Source: Micromonospora_E sp048060115 (GTDB lineage: Bacteria > Actinomycetota > Actinomycetes > Mycobacteriales > Micromonosporaceae). From it: a DNA stretch of 64,000 nucleotides. The notes beneath the pieces are model-generated. The model was given only the letters and a program-made list of their open reading frames with translations, searched no databases and was not told where the DNA came from. The position numbers and the translations under genes are program-made. Below, piece after piece: positions 42,823 through 52,271 of this stretch (position 1 is the stretch's first letter; the number at the start of each line of letters is the position of its first letter). The DNA lies in assembly GCF_048060115.1 (NCBI RefSeq), contig NZ_JBHMIM010000040.1:1-64000 (forward strand), written 5' to 3'.

Positions 42823-43277
42823 TGCTTCACCTCCGGGCTCGCGCCCACACCGGCGCGCGCCGCGGCGTCCTTGAACGCCATCCACGGCAGCAACGCACAC
42901 TTGACCCGGGCCGGGTAGCGCGCCACACCGGCGAACGCCACCCCGTCACCCAGCACGTCCTCATCCGGCTCGACCCGACCACGACCAGAAACCAACTCGA
43001 CGAAGGCGCCGTGCACCGTGAACGCCTCGTCCGCCGGACGGCCGTCGACCAGTTCGTACAGCACGCTCGCCGACGCCTGACTGATCGAACAGCCCTGGCC
43101 GTCGTGGGACACCCCGATCCGGGCCTCGTCGCCCAGCGCCACCCGGACGGTGATCTCGTCACCACAGGTCGGGTTGACGTGGTGTGCCTCGCCGGCGTAC
43201 GGCTCCCGCAGGCCACGACCCTGCGGGTGCTTGTAGTGATCCAGGATGATCTCCTGGTACAGCTGGTCGAGCTCCAT
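42819..43277 (-). CDS. sufU: Zinc-dependent sulfurtransferase SufU
   Basis: A 152-residue IscU-fold protein that receives sulfur from SufS. Conserved cysteines are C38 (NPTCGD), C63 (GQGCSIS) and C127 (RVKCALLP), and residue D40 follows the first. The insertion between C63 and C127 is typical of SufU rather than IscU. Its ATG overlaps the sufS stop (TGATG), and its stop overlaps sufT. Acts in the cytosol with SufS. Confidence 0.93.
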   Translation of the reverse strand: MELDQLYQEIILDHYKHPQGRGLREPYAGEAHHVNPTCGDEITVRVALGDEARIGVSHDGQGCSISQASASVLYELVDGRPADEAFTVHGAFVELVSGRGRVEPDEDVLGDGVAFAGVARYPARVKCALLPWMAFKDAAARAGVGASPEVKQ

Positions 43278-44587
43278 CAGCCGAAGACCTTCCGTACCTG
43301 GTCGAGACCGCGTACCAGCGCGTCCACCTCGCCGGTCGTGGTGTAGAGGTAGAACGAGGCGCGGGTGGTGGACGGGACGCCATAGCGGACGCAGACGGGC
43401 CGGGCGCAGTGGTGACCCACCCGGACCTGCACTCCCTGCGCGTCGAGGATCTGTCCAACGTCGTGCGGATGGATTCCGTCGAGCGCGAACGACACCGTAC
43501 CGCCCCGGCCGTGCGGCCCCGGCGGGCCGACGATCCGCAGGCCCGGCACGGTCGCGAGGGCTTCCAGGGCGTACTCGGTGATCCGCTGCTCGTGCGCGGC
43601 GACCGCCGGCATGCCCAGCCCGGTCAGGTAGTCGACCGCGGCGCCGAGACCGACAGCCTGCGCGATCGGCGGTGTGCCGGCCTCGAACCGGGCCGGCGGC
43701 GCGGCGAAGGTCGATCCGGTCATCGTCACGGTCTCGATCATCGAGCCACCGCCGAGCACCGGCGGCATCACGGCCAGCAGTTCGGACCGCCCCCACAGCA
43801 CGCCGATCCCGGTCGGGCCGCACATCTTGTGCCCGGTGAAGGCGATGAAGTCGGCGTCCAGCACGGCCACGTCGACCGGTCGGTGCGGCACCGACTGCGA
43901 GCAGTCCAGCAGCAGCAGCGCGCCGACCGCCCGGACCCGCCGGGTGATCGCGGTCAGGTCGTTGACCGTGCCGAGGATGTTCGACATGTGCACCAGCGAG
44001 ACCAGCTTGGTCCGCTCGGTGATCAGCCCGTCCAGATCCGACTCGTCGAGCCGGCCCTCCTCGGTCAGCCCGAACCAGCGCAACGTCGCGCCGGTGCGTT
44101 CACAGAGCAGCTGCCACGGCACGATGTTGGAGTGGTGCTCCATCTCGGAGATCACCACTTCGTCGCCGGGACCGAGCCGCAACCGGGGGTCGGCCCCGAG
44201 GCCGACGCCGAGCGAAGCGTTCGAAAAGGCGTACGCGACCAGGTTGATCGCCTCGGTGGAGTTCTTGGTGAACACCACCTCGTCAGGGCTGGCCGCGTTG
44301 ACGAACGCGGCCAGCTTGGCCCGGGCACCCTCGTACGCCTCGGTGGACTCGGTGCCCAGGGTGTGCACCGAGCGGGCGACGTTGGCGTTGTGCCGCTGGT
44401 AGTACTCGGTCAACGCGTCGAGCACCTGACGCGGCTTGTGCGAGGTGTTGGCGCTGTCCAGGTAGACCAGCGGATGCCCGTTGATCTCCCGGCTGAGAAT
44501 CGGGAAGTCCGCCCGGACGGCGTCGACGTCCAGGGCAGGTGGACCGCCCTGGGCCGACGTGTCCCGGGGGATGGCAGTGATGCTCAT
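43277..44587 (-). CDS. sufS: Cysteine desulfurase SufS
   Basis: A PLP-dependent class V aminotransferase-fold enzyme that mobilises sulfur from cysteine, 436 residues. The PLP lysine is K254 in FTGHKMCGP. The PLP-contact residues HHSN and the DCSQ segment are present, and the active-site cysteine is in VGHHCARPVC. The ATG at 44587 is chosen; a GTG at 44611 is possible but neither has a clear Shine-Dalgarno sequence. Tightly linked to sufU and sufT downstream and sufC upstream. Confidence 0.94.
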   Translation of the reverse strand: MSITAIPRDTSAQGGPPALDVDAVRADFPILSREINGHPLVYLDSANTSHKPRQVLDALTEYYQRHNANVARSVHTLGTESTEAYEGARAKLAAFVNAASPDEVVFTKNSTEAINLVAYAFSNASLGVGLGADPRLRLGPGDEVVISEMEHHSNIVPWQLLCERTGATLRWFGLTEEGRLDESDLDGLITERTKLVSLVHMSNILGTVNDLTAITRRVRAVGALLLLDCSQSVPHRPVDVAVLDADFIAFTGHKMCGPTGIGVLWGRSELLAVMPPVLGGGSMIETVTMTGSTFAAPPARFEAGTPPIAQAVGLGAAVDYLTGLGMPAVAAHEQRITEYALEALATVPGLRIVGPPGPHGRGGTVSFALDGIHPHDVGQILDAQGVQVRVGHHCARPVCVRYGVPSTTRASFYLYTTTGEVDALVRGLDQVRKVFG

Positions 44588-44629
44588 CGGCTTGACGCCG
44601 CCCTTCTGCACGCAGGGTGATGGTGGCGT

Positions 44630-45397
44630 TCAGGCCGCGCCCGCGCCCGCCGCGTACCGCTCGTAGCCCTCGGCTTCCAGCTTGTCGGCCAGCTCCGGGC
44701 CGCCTTCCTCGACGATGCGCCCACCGACGAAGACGTGCACGAAGTCCGGCTTGATGTACCGCAGGATCCGGGTGTAGTGGGTGATCAGCAGCAGACCGGT
44801 CTCCCCGGTGGCGCGGACCCGGTTGACGCCCTCGCTGACCACCCGCAGGGCGTCGATGTCGAGACCGGAGTCGGTCTCGTCGAGAATGGCGACCTTCGGC
44901 TTGAGCAGCTCCAGCTGCACGATCTCGTGCCGCTTCTTCTCACCACCGGAGAAGCCCTCGTTGACGTTGCGCTGGGCGAACGCCGGGTCCATCTGCAGGC
45001 GCTCCATGGCGCCACGCAGCTCACCTGCCCAGGTACGCAGCTTCGGCGCGGTGCCGTCGACCGCCGTCTTGGCGGTACGCAGGAAGTTCGCCACCGACAC
45101 CCCGGGCACCTCGACCGGGTACTGCATGGCGAGGAACACCCCGGCTCGGGCCCGCTCGTCGACCGACATGGCCAGCACGTCTTCGCCGTCGAGCAGCACC
45201 TGGCCGCCGGTGATCTCGTACTTGGGGTGACCGGCGATCGAGTACGCCAGGGTCGACTTGCCGGAGCCGTTCGGGCCCATGATGGCGTGCGTCTGACCCG
45301 ACCGGACGGTCAGGGTCACCCCGGCCAGGATCGGCTTGAGCTCACCTTCCGGCAGCTTGACCGACACCTGCAGGTCGCGGATATCCAGAACGCTCAT
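44630..45397 (-). CDS. sufC: Fe-S assembly ATPase SufC
   Basis: A 255-residue soluble ABC ATPase of the SufBCD scaffold. Walker A is GPNGSGKST (41-49), the signature is FSGGEKKRHEIVQL, and Walker B is VAILDETDSGLD. The TDSGLD variant is typical of SufC. ATG at 45397 overlaps the Rieske gene stop by 4 nt, with GGAG upstream. Confidence 0.95.
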   Translation of the reverse strand: MSVLDIRDLQVSVKLPEGELKPILAGVTLTVRSGQTHAIMGPNGSGKSTLAYSIAGHPKYEITGGQVLLDGEDVLAMSVDERARAGVFLAMQYPVEVPGVSVANFLRTAKTAVDGTAPKLRTWAGELRGAMERLQMDPAFAQRNVNEGFSGGEKKRHEIVQLELLKPKVAILDETDSGLDIDALRVVSEGVNRVRATGETGLLLITHYTRILRYIKPDFVHVFVGGRIVEEGGPELADKLEAEGYERYAAGAGAA

Positions 45398-45732
45398 GGT
45401 GCCACTACTCCATTGCTCGGCGTCAGACTGACGTAGATGTCGCCGTCGCGGATCTCGACGGGAAAGACAGGGACTGGCTCGGTGGCGGGCAGCCCGGTCG
45501 GCTGCCCGGTCCGCAGGTCGAACCGGGAGCCGTGCAGCCAGCACTCCAGGGTGCAGCCGTCGACCTCACCCTCGGAGAGGGCGACTGCGGCGTGCGAGCA
45601 CTCGTCGTGCACCGCGTGGAACGAGCCTTCGTCGGTGTGCACCACGGCGACCTGCACACCGTCGATGTCGGCGCTGACCACCGTCCCTTTCGGGAGCTCG
45701 GTGGTGGCGCAGACCCGGATCAGGTCGGACAT
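45394..45732 (-). CDS. Rieske-type [2Fe-2S] ferredoxin in the suf operon
   Basis: A 112-residue non-haem Rieske protein. Ligands are in DECSHAAVAL (C-x-H) and LECWLHGSRF (C-x2-H). Such a gene is common between sufD and sufC in Actinobacteria and may supply electrons during cluster assembly, though its role is not settled. It overlaps sufC and starts 2 nt after sufD ends. Confidence 0.9.
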   Translation of the reverse strand: MSDLIRVCATTELPKGTVVSADIDGVQVAVVHTDEGSFHAVHDECSHAAVALSEGEVDGCTLECWLHGSRFDLRTGQPTGLPATEPVPVFPVEIRDGDIYVSLTPSNGVVAP

Positions 45733-45734
45733 GG

Positions 45735-46943
45735 TCAGCGGGCCCCCTGCGGGACCGAGCCAACCTGGCCGGGGACGGTGGGCGACGCCACGACGGCGGT
45801 CTGCTCCTCGGTGCGGCGCAGCCGCTGCTCGATCGCGTCGCCGAGCCGCTCCCGCAGGGCCGCCACCGGGATCTTGTTGATCATTTCGGCGAAGAAGCCC
45901 CGAACCACCAGCTTGCGCGCCTCGGCCTCCGGGATTCCCCGGGCCATCAGGTAGAACAGCTGTTCGTCGTCGAACCGGCCGGTGGTGCTGGCGTGTCCGG
46001 CACCGGCGACCTCACCGGTCTCGATCTCCAGGTTGGGCACCGAGTCGGCGCGGGCGCCGTCGGTCAGCACCAGGTTGCGGTTGATCTCGTACGTGTCGGT
46101 GCCGGTGGCCTCGGCGCGGATCAGCACGTCGCCGACCCAGACGGTGTGCGCCCCGTCGCCCTGCAGCGCGCCCCGGTAGCCGACATTGCTGCGGCAGTCC
46201 GGCACGGTGTGGTCCACCAGTTGCCGGTGCTCCAGGTGCTGGCCGGTGTCGGCGAAGTACAGGCCGTACAGCTCGGCGTCGCCACCCCGGCCGGCGTAGT
46301 CGACGCTGGTGAACTGCCGGACCAGGTCACCGCCGAGGGTCACCTGGACGTGCGTCACCCGGGCGTCGCGGCCGAGCCGGAACTTCAGGTGCTCGGCCTG
46401 CACCGCGTCGACGGCCCAGTCCGCCACGGTCACCAGGGTCAGCGAGGCACCGTCGGCGACGATCACCTCGACGTTGTCGGCGAGGGTCGTCGAACCGACC
46501 TGTTCGAACACCAGCGTCGCCTCGGCGAACCGACCCACCTCGACCAGGGTGTGACCGTATGCGACCCCGTCGGCGCCACCGCCGACCACCCGGATCACCG
46601 CCGCGTCGGCCGGGGTGGCCTCCGGGGCGACCTCGACCAGCAGGACGTCGGACGCCTGACCGTAGGCCAGCGCGCTGATCCGGTCGAACGGGGTCAGCAC
46701 ACTACCGACCCGCGGATCACCGCGGTCGATGCGCCGCGCGGTCACCCCGGCCGGCAGGTCGGGGTGCTGGTAGCTGACCGACGCGGTGGCCACCGGGACA
46801 CCGGTGGCGAGTCCGCGCAGCCGCTTGAGCGGGGTGAAGCGCCACTCTTCCTCCAGCCCGGTCAGGGCCGGGAAGTCGGCAACATCGTACGAGCGCAACG
46901 CCTGCGACTTGGTCTTCGGCGGCGCGGAGGCCTGAATAGTCAT
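45735..46943 (-). CDS. sufD: Fe-S assembly protein SufD
   Basis: A 402-residue beta-helix subunit of the SufBCD scaffold. The C-terminal core has VGDVLIRAEATGTDTYEINR, GHASTTGRFDDEQLFYLMAR and a helical tail VVRGFFAEMINKIPV. Partner SufB is immediately upstream and SufC downstream. ATG at 46943; a GGAAGAGAT segment upstream serves as the ribosome site. Confidence 0.94.
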   Translation of the reverse strand: MTIQASAPPKTKSQALRSYDVADFPALTGLEEEWRFTPLKRLRGLATGVPVATASVSYQHPDLPAGVTARRIDRGDPRVGSVLTPFDRISALAYGQASDVLLVEVAPEATPADAAVIRVVGGGADGVAYGHTLVEVGRFAEATLVFEQVGSTTLADNVEVIVADGASLTLVTVADWAVDAVQAEHLKFRLGRDARVTHVQVTLGGDLVRQFTSVDYAGRGGDAELYGLYFADTGQHLEHRQLVDHTVPDCRSNVGYRGALQGDGAHTVWVGDVLIRAEATGTDTYEINRNLVLTDGARADSVPNLEIETGEVAGAGHASTTGRFDDEQLFYLMARGIPEAEARKLVVRGFFAEMINKIPVAALRERLGDAIEQRLRRTEEQTAVVASPTVPGQVGSVPQGAR

Positions 46944-47000
46944 CTCTTCCTGTTCTCGGCGGGCCGATGTGGTTCCGGCGGTGGGTGCGGCGTCCGGCGG

Positions 47001-48431
47001 TCAGCCGACCGCGCCCTCCATCTGCAGCTCGATGAGGCGGTTCAGCTCCAGGGCGTACTCCATCGGGAGTTCCTTGGCGATCGGCTCGATGAAGCCACGC
47101 ACGATCATGGCCATCGCCTCGTCCTCGCTGAGACCGCGGCTCATCAGGTAGAAGAGCTGGTCCTCGCTGACCTTGGAGACGGTCGCCTCGTGGCCCATCG
47201 ACACGTCGTCCTCGCGGATGTCGACGTACGGGTAGGTGTCCGACCGGGAGATCGCGTCGACCAGCAGCGCGTCACACTTGACCGTGGAACGGCTGTGGTG
47301 CGAGCCCTCCAGCACCTGGACCAGGCCCCGGTAGGAGGTGCGGCCGCCGCCCCGGGCGATCGACTTGGAGACGATCGTCGAGGAGGTGTGCGGTGCCGCG
47401 TGCACCATCTTCGCGCCGGCGTCCTGGTGCTGGCCCTCGCCGGCCATCGCCACCGAGAGCACCTCACCCTTGGCGTGCTCACCGGTCATGAACACGGCCG
47501 GGTACTTCATGGTGACCTTGGAGCCGATGTTGCCGTCGACCCACTCCATGGTGGCGCCGGCGTGGCAGACCGCCCGCTTGGTGACCAGGTTGTAGACGTT
47601 GTTCGACCAGTTCTGGATGGTGGTGTAGCGGCACCGGGCGTTCTTCTTCACCACGATCTCGACCACCGCGGAGTGCAGCGAGTCGGAGGAGTAGATCGGC
47701 GCGGTGCAGCCCTCGACGTAGTGCACGTAGGCACCCTCGTCGACGATGATCAGCGTCCGCTCGAACTGGCCCATGTTCTCGGTGTTGATCCGGAAGTAGG
47801 CCTGCAGCGGGATCTCCACGTTCACGCCCTTGGGCACGTAGATGAACGAACCGCCGGACCAGACCGAGGTGTTCAGCGCCGCGAACTTGTTGTCGCCGAC
47901 CGGGATGACGGTGCCGAAGTACTCCTTGAAGATGTCCTCGTGCTCCCGCAGGGCGGTGTCGGTGTCGAGGAACAGCACACCCTGCTCCTCGAGGTCCTCA
48001 CGGATCTTGTGGTAGACCACCTCGGACTCGTACTGGGCGGCGACCCCGGCGACCAGCCGCTGCTTCTCGGCCTCCGGGATACCCAGCCGGTCGTAGGTGT
48101 CCTTGATCTCCTCCGGCAGGTCTTCCCAGCTGGTCGCCTGCTTCTCGGTGGAGCGCACGAAGTACTTGATGTTGTCGAAGTCGATCCCGGTCAGGTCGGC
48201 GCCCCAGGCGGGCATCGGCTTGCGGCCGAACAGCCGCAGGCCCTTGAGCCGCAGGTCGAGCATCCACTGGGGCTCGTTCTTCTTGGCGGAGATGTCCCGC
48301 ACCACAGCCTCGTTGACTCCCCGCTGGGCGGCGGCACCGGCCACGTCGCGGTCGGCCCAGCCGTACTCGTACCGGCCGAGGGCCGCGAGGTGCTCCTCCT
48401 GGGAGATGGGCGCGACGGTCTGCTCGGTCAT
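47001..48431 (-). CDS. sufB: Fe-S assembly scaffold SufB
   Basis: A 476-residue scaffold on which the cluster is built. Recognisable segments are EYGWADRDVAGAAAQRGVNE, NKFAALNTSVWSGGSFIYVP, CRYTTIQNWSNNVYNLVTKR and the C-terminal SMGHEATVSKVSEDQLFYLM. No intein is present, unlike the mycobacterial orthologue, which carries one. ATG at 48431 overlaps the sufR stop (ATGA), showing that the regulator and scaffold are translated together. Confidence 0.96.
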   Translation of the reverse strand: MTEQTVAPISQEEHLAALGRYEYGWADRDVAGAAAQRGVNEAVVRDISAKKNEPQWMLDLRLKGLRLFGRKPMPAWGADLTGIDFDNIKYFVRSTEKQATSWEDLPEEIKDTYDRLGIPEAEKQRLVAGVAAQYESEVVYHKIREDLEEQGVLFLDTDTALREHEDIFKEYFGTVIPVGDNKFAALNTSVWSGGSFIYVPKGVNVEIPLQAYFRINTENMGQFERTLIIVDEGAYVHYVEGCTAPIYSSDSLHSAVVEIVVKKNARCRYTTIQNWSNNVYNLVTKRAVCHAGATMEWVDGNIGSKVTMKYPAVFMTGEHAKGEVLSVAMAGEGQHQDAGAKMVHAAPHTSSTIVSKSIARGGGRTSYRGLVQVLEGSHHSRSTVKCDALLVDAISRSDTYPYVDIREDDVSMGHEATVSKVSEDQLFYLMSRGLSEDEAMAMIVRGFIEPIAKELPMEYALELNRLIELQMEGAVG

Positions 48432-49219
48432 TTATCTGTCCTCACAGTGCTGGTGACGTGGTCGGTTGACAGGTCTGCTGCGCTGCTGGTCGCGGCGGCA
48501 CCGGACGGGGCTGGCTCCACCCGCCGCGGGTCCGGAATGTGCGTGGTGCACACCCCGTCGCCGTGCGCGATGGTGGCGAGACGCTGTACGTGGGTGCCGA
48601 TCAGGCGCGAGATCACCGCAGTCTCAGCCTCGCACAGCTGCGGAAACTCGGCTGCCACATGCGCCACGGGACAGTGGTGCTGACACAACTGCCCCCCGGA
48701 CGCGATCGTGGACGCGTTGGCAGCGTAGCCCTCGGCGCTGAGCGCCGAGGCAAGAGCCTCCGCGCGCGCGATCGGTTCGTCGCCGGCGCCCTCGATCGCC
48801 GCGCGGCACCGGGCCTCCAGCCCTTCGACCTGCGCGGCGGCGAACGCCTCCACGGCGGCCTCGCCGCCGTTGCCGGCGATCCAGCGCAACGCGGCGGCGG
48901 CCATGCCGTCGTAGCGGTAGCGTCCGTGCCGGGAACGGGCGGTGTCGGTGAGCCGGAAGACCTTGGCGGGCCGGCCCCGCCGGCGGTTGTCCCGGGGCGG
49001 CGCGTCCCGGGCAAGCACGTCGCCGTCGGCGGACATCGCGTCCAGGTGCCGGCGGATGGCTGCCGGGCTGAGCCCGAGCTCGGCGCCGAGCTGCGCGGCG
49101 GTCGCCGCGCCCCGCTCCAGCAACAGGGCGACCAGCCGGTCACGGGTACGCCCGTCGGAGCCGGCGGCGACCGCACCGGTCGCCGGCCCGCTCAGCGGAA
49201 GGCCTGCCCTGTTTTTCAC
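48428..49219 (-). CDS. sufR: SufR-like Fe-S responsive repressor
   Basis: A 263-residue DeoR/ArsR-like winged-helix regulator of the suf operon. The DNA-binding region contains LGAELGLSPAAIRRHLDAM and a basic wing (RDNRRRGRPAKVFRLTD). The cysteines for an Fe-S cluster are in GGQLCQHHCPVAHVAAEF and QLCEAE. GTG at 49219 follows TAACGT by 7 nt with no Shine-Dalgarno sequence, suggesting a leaderless mRNA, and palindromic sequence overlaps that -10 box. First gene of the operon, so autorepression is expected. Confidence 0.9.
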   Translation of the reverse strand: MKNRAGLPLSGPATGAVAAGSDGRTRDRLVALLLERGAATAAQLGAELGLSPAAIRRHLDAMSADGDVLARDAPPRDNRRRGRPAKVFRLTDTARSRHGRYRYDGMAAAALRWIAGNGGEAAVEAFAAAQVEGLEARCRAAIEGAGDEPIARAEALASALSAEGYAANASTIASGGQLCQHHCPVAHVAAEFPQLCEAETAVISRLIGTHVQRLATIAHGDGVCTTHIPDPRRVEPAPSGAAATSSAADLSTDHVTSTVRTDK

Positions 49220-49225
49220 TACGCC

Positions 49226-49237
49226 AACGTTACGTAA
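49226..49237. promoter_or_regulatory. suf operon -10 box with overlapping palindromes
   Basis: AACGTT (49226-49231) and TTACGTAA (49230-49237) are adjoining palindromes overlapping the minus-strand TAACGT hexamer (49232-49227), placed 7 nt upstream of the sufR GTG. A repressor bound here would block the promoter; SufR itself is the obvious candidate. Confidence 0.45.
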
Positions 49238-49385
49238 TTCAGCGGTCGGCCGCAAACGCACCCCACGTGATCCACCGCACCGACCCCGGATCCGACTGAT
49301 CGGCCGATGCGGCCCCGGTGAGACACGCCGCACCCGGGCGAACCGCGGCAGCTGGGACATCGCGCCGTCTCGTACGATTGCCGCC

Positions 49386-50348
49386 GTGACCAGTTCCGGC
49401 CGACTGTCCGCCACACCCGCACTGCTGCGGCGGCTCACCCTCGCCTCACTGATCGCCAACGTCGCGATCGTGGTGACCGGCGGCGGCGTCCGACTCACCG
49501 GCTCCGGTCTCGGCTGCCCCACCTGGCCCCGCTGCACCGAGGACTCCTACGTCACCACGCCGGAGATGGGCATCCTCGGGGTGATCGAATTCGGCAACCG
49601 GGTGCTCGGCATTCTGGTCGGCCTGGTAGCCCTGGCCACCCTGTTGGCGGTGCTACGGGCCCAGCCACGGCGGCCGGACCTGCGCGGCCTGACGCTGGGC
49701 GTCCTGGGCCTGGTGATCCTGCAGGGAATCATCGGCGGAATCAGCGTCCGGGTGCAGCTGGATCCCTGGGTGGTCGCGCTGCACTTCATGCTGTCGATGG
49801 TGGCCATCGCGGTGGCGTACGCGCTGTGGCGACGCACCCGCACCGGCGGGCTCACCAGCCACGACACGGTACCCGGGGCGCTGCGACAGCTCGTGTTCGT
49901 GATCGTTGCGGTCAGCTTCGCGGTGCTGGTGCTCGGCACCGCTGTCACCGGCAGCGGCCCACACGCCGGCGACCCGGACGCCGGCCGCACCGGCCTGGAC
50001 CCGCAGACCATGTCCCAGCTGCACGCCGACTCAGTGGCGCTGCTGATCGGGCTCTCGGTCGCCTGGTGGTTCGCCCTGCGCGCGGTCGATGCCCCACGGC
50101 AGGCGGTCCGGGCGGCGGCGGTGCTGATCGCGGTGGAACTGGCCCAGGGCCTGATCGGCGTGGTCCAGTACCTCACCGACCTGCCGGTGGCGCTGGTCGG
50201 CGCGCACATGTTCGGGGCCTGCCTGGTCTGGTTGGCCACCCTCGCCGCGCTGTGGTCCACCCGGGGCCACGGTCCCGCCCCGACCTCGGCGGCGGCCATG
50301 GACCGGGACGACAGCGAGAAGGCTCAGGCGCTCACCGCAGCTGTCTAG
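49386..50348 (+). CDS. ctaA: Haem A synthase (COX15/CtaA)
   Basis: Oxidises the methyl group of haem O to give haem A for cytochrome oxidase. It is a 320-residue membrane protein with about eight helices. Conserved elements are VTGGGVRLTGSGLGCPTWPRC near the N-terminus (with a cysteine pair), VALHFMLSM, LHADSVALLIGLS with its haem histidine and LVGAHMFGACLVW. The GTG at 49386 follows TACGAT by 7 nt, so it is probably leaderless. ctaB lies 2.5 kb away on the other strand. Confidence 0.93.
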   Translation: MTSSGRLSATPALLRRLTLASLIANVAIVVTGGGVRLTGSGLGCPTWPRCTEDSYVTTPEMGILGVIEFGNRVLGILVGLVALATLLAVLRAQPRRPDLRGLTLGVLGLVILQGIIGGISVRVQLDPWVVALHFMLSMVAIAVAYALWRRTRTGGLTSHDTVPGALRQLVFVIVAVSFAVLVLGTAVTGSGPHAGDPDAGRTGLDPQTMSQLHADSVALLIGLSVAWWFALRAVDAPRQAVRAAAVLIAVELAQGLIGVVQYLTDLPVALVGAHMFGACLVWLATLAALWSTRGHGPAPTSAAAMDRDDSEKAQALTAAV

Positions 50349-50460
50349 ACACCGTCAGACCCGTTGAAGACGGCTGAATACCGCCTACCTCTCGCCATCA
50401 CGCAACGTACCGGTGAGGCTACGGCTGTGCCAGGGCACAACCGGTGGCACGACGATCCGG

Positions 50461-50500
50461 GCGCGGCAGCCGCGGTCCCCCCGTGCCATGGCTGCCGCGC
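50461..50500 (+). other. Hairpin between ctaA and the APC permease
   Basis: GCGCGGCAGCC (50461-50471) pairs with GGCTGCCGCGC (50490-50500) around an 18-nt loop in the 227-nt gap. It could terminate ctaA transcription or lie in the permease leader. TGCCA/TGGCA, just upstream, can also pair. Confidence 0.4.
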
Positions 50501-50575
50501 CCCCGGCCTGCTGGACGACCCTCCGTGGCCGTGCACTCTCCCTCCCCGACACCGAACCACTTCCGGAGTTTCCGC

Positions 50576-52084
50576 GTGTCCAACTTCCGTTCTCAGCGAT
50601 CGGGCGCCGTCGCGGCGACCCTGGCCCGCTCCCGACTCGGCGTACCACAGGTGCTCTTCTTCGTTCTCGCCGCCGCCGCGCCGCTCACCGTGGTCGCCGG
50701 CGGCGCCAGCACCGGCTTCGCGGTCACCGGCACCACCGCCGTGCCGATGGCGTATCTGCTGATCGCCGCCGTCATGGCGATCTTCGCGGTCGGCTACGTG
50801 GCGATGAGCCGTCACGTCGTCAACGCCGGTGCGATGTACAGCTACGTCGCGCACGGCCTTGGCCCGATCCCGGGGATCGCGGCGGCGTTCGTCGCGCTGG
50901 TGGCCTACAACGCGATGCAGATCGGTCTGTACGGCGCCTTCGGCGTCGTCGCCGCCGAGGTCCTCGCCGTCGCCGGCACCCCCGTGCCGTGGTGGGTCTG
51001 CGCCCTGGCCGGATGGGCGCTGGTGGCCGCGCTCGGGCTGGCCCGGGTCGATCTCAACGGCCGGGTGCTCGCCGGGCTACTGCTGGCCGAACTCGCCGTC
51101 ATCATCGGGTACGACCTGGTGATGGTCACCCATCCGGCCGGCGGCACGGTCGCCACCGAGACGCTGGACCCCCGGCAACTACTCACTCCCGGCGTCACCG
51201 CGATGCTGGTCGGCGGGATCGCCGGGTTCGTCGGGATCGAGGCCGGCACCGTGTTCGCCGAGGAGACCCGCGACCCGCGGCGCACGGTGGCCCGTGCGAC
51301 GTACCTGGCGGTGGCGATCACCGGTGCCTGCTACGCGGGCTCCGCCTGGGCCATGTCGGTGGCCGCCGGCGCCGACTCGGTGGTGGCCCAGGCCCAGCGA
51401 CACGGGACCGAATTGATGTTCGTGCTGGTCAGTCCACACATCGGGCAGACGTTCGTCGACGCTGGCCGGCTACTCTTCCTGACCAGCCTGTTCGCCGCGC
51501 TCCTCGCGTTTCACAACACCGTGGCGCGCTACCTCTTCGCGCTCGGACGTGAACGGGTGCTGCCGGCCGCGCTCGGGCGGACGAACCGGCGCACGGGCGC
51601 ACCCAAACTGGGCTCGCTCACCCAGAGTGCCCTGGCCCTGACGGTCATCGTGGCCTACTCGTTGGCCGGCCTCGATCCGATCACCCACCTGTTCTTCTGG
51701 CTGACCGTCACCGGCGGGCTCGGCGTGCTGATCCTGATGACCGCGACCTCATTGGCGGTGATCGGCTACTTCATCCAGCTGTCGCACGGGGAGTCCGCCT
51801 GGCGTCGCTGGGTCGCCCCCGGCACGGCCGCCTGGGCGCTCTGCATGATCCTGGTCGGTACGGTGACCAGCTTCGGGGACCTGCTGGGGCTGCCGGACAA
51901 CTCCGAACTGCACTGGTGGTTCCCGTCCGGGTACGCGCTGGCGGCCTTGGCCGGGGTCGGTTGGGCGCTGTGGCTACGGACCAACCGACCGCAGTCCTTC
52001 CAGACGATCGGCTGGGGAGCGGACAGCGCCACCGCGGTAGCACCACCCACGCCACCGACCGCCCGGCAACCCAGCCGGGTCTGA
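50576..52084 (+). CDS. APC-superfamily amino acid permease
   Basis: A 502-residue transporter with about 12-14 membrane helices. The first helix has the APC unwound motif (VLFFVLAAAAPLTVVAGGAS then FAVTG), and helix 6 contains GFVGIEAGTVFAEETRDPRR, the family's consensus after TM6. Such proteins import amino acids or polyamines with protons, but the substrate cannot be inferred. GTG at 50576 has CGGAG 8 nt upstream. It ends before a strong terminator. Confidence 0.9.
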   Translation: MSNFRSQRSGAVAATLARSRLGVPQVLFFVLAAAAPLTVVAGGASTGFAVTGTTAVPMAYLLIAAVMAIFAVGYVAMSRHVVNAGAMYSYVAHGLGPIPGIAAAFVALVAYNAMQIGLYGAFGVVAAEVLAVAGTPVPWWVCALAGWALVAALGLARVDLNGRVLAGLLLAELAVIIGYDLVMVTHPAGGTVATETLDPRQLLTPGVTAMLVGGIAGFVGIEAGTVFAEETRDPRRTVARATYLAVAITGACYAGSAWAMSVAAGADSVVAQAQRHGTELMFVLVSPHIGQTFVDAGRLLFLTSLFAALLAFHNTVARYLFALGRERVLPAALGRTNRRTGAPKLGSLTQSALALTVIVAYSLAGLDPITHLFFWLTVTGGLGVLILMTATSLAVIGYFIQLSHGESAWRRWVAPGTAAWALCMILVGTVTSFGDLLGLPDNSELHWWFPSGYALAALAGVGWALWLRTNRPQSFQTIGWGADSATAVAPPTPPTARQPSRV

Positions 52085-52145
52085 ACCGGTCGACGGCATC
52101 TCGACCCGCGACCGGGACGCCGCGAGCCGGCCACCGGGCTCACGA

Positions 52146-52178
52146 GCGCGACCCGGGCGATCATCGCCCGGGTCGCGC
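52146..52178. terminator. Terminator after the permease gene
   Basis: A 33-nt near-perfect palindrome (16-bp arms 52146-52161 and 52163-52178 around one C), followed by GGTTTCT. It lies between convergent genes ending at 52084 and 52272. Confidence 0.8.
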
Positions 52179-52271
52179 AGCTCGGTTTCTCCAGTCCCGG
52201 ACCTGTGCTCCAGTCACGCAACTGATCGTCGTTCGTTGTACGGGTGCACGGCCCCTGCCGGCCGCGACGGG

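Noticed and set aside
45394..45732. Rieske protein within suf as a novel component
   Set aside because: Such a gene in this position is common in actinobacterial suf operons, so it is not unusual.
45993..48683. 896-codon plus-strand open frame opposite sufD and sufB
   Set aside because: Composition (Val/Gly/His/Arg/Asp-rich) is typical of antisense frames in GC-rich DNA. The minus strand has complete SufD and SufB proteins.
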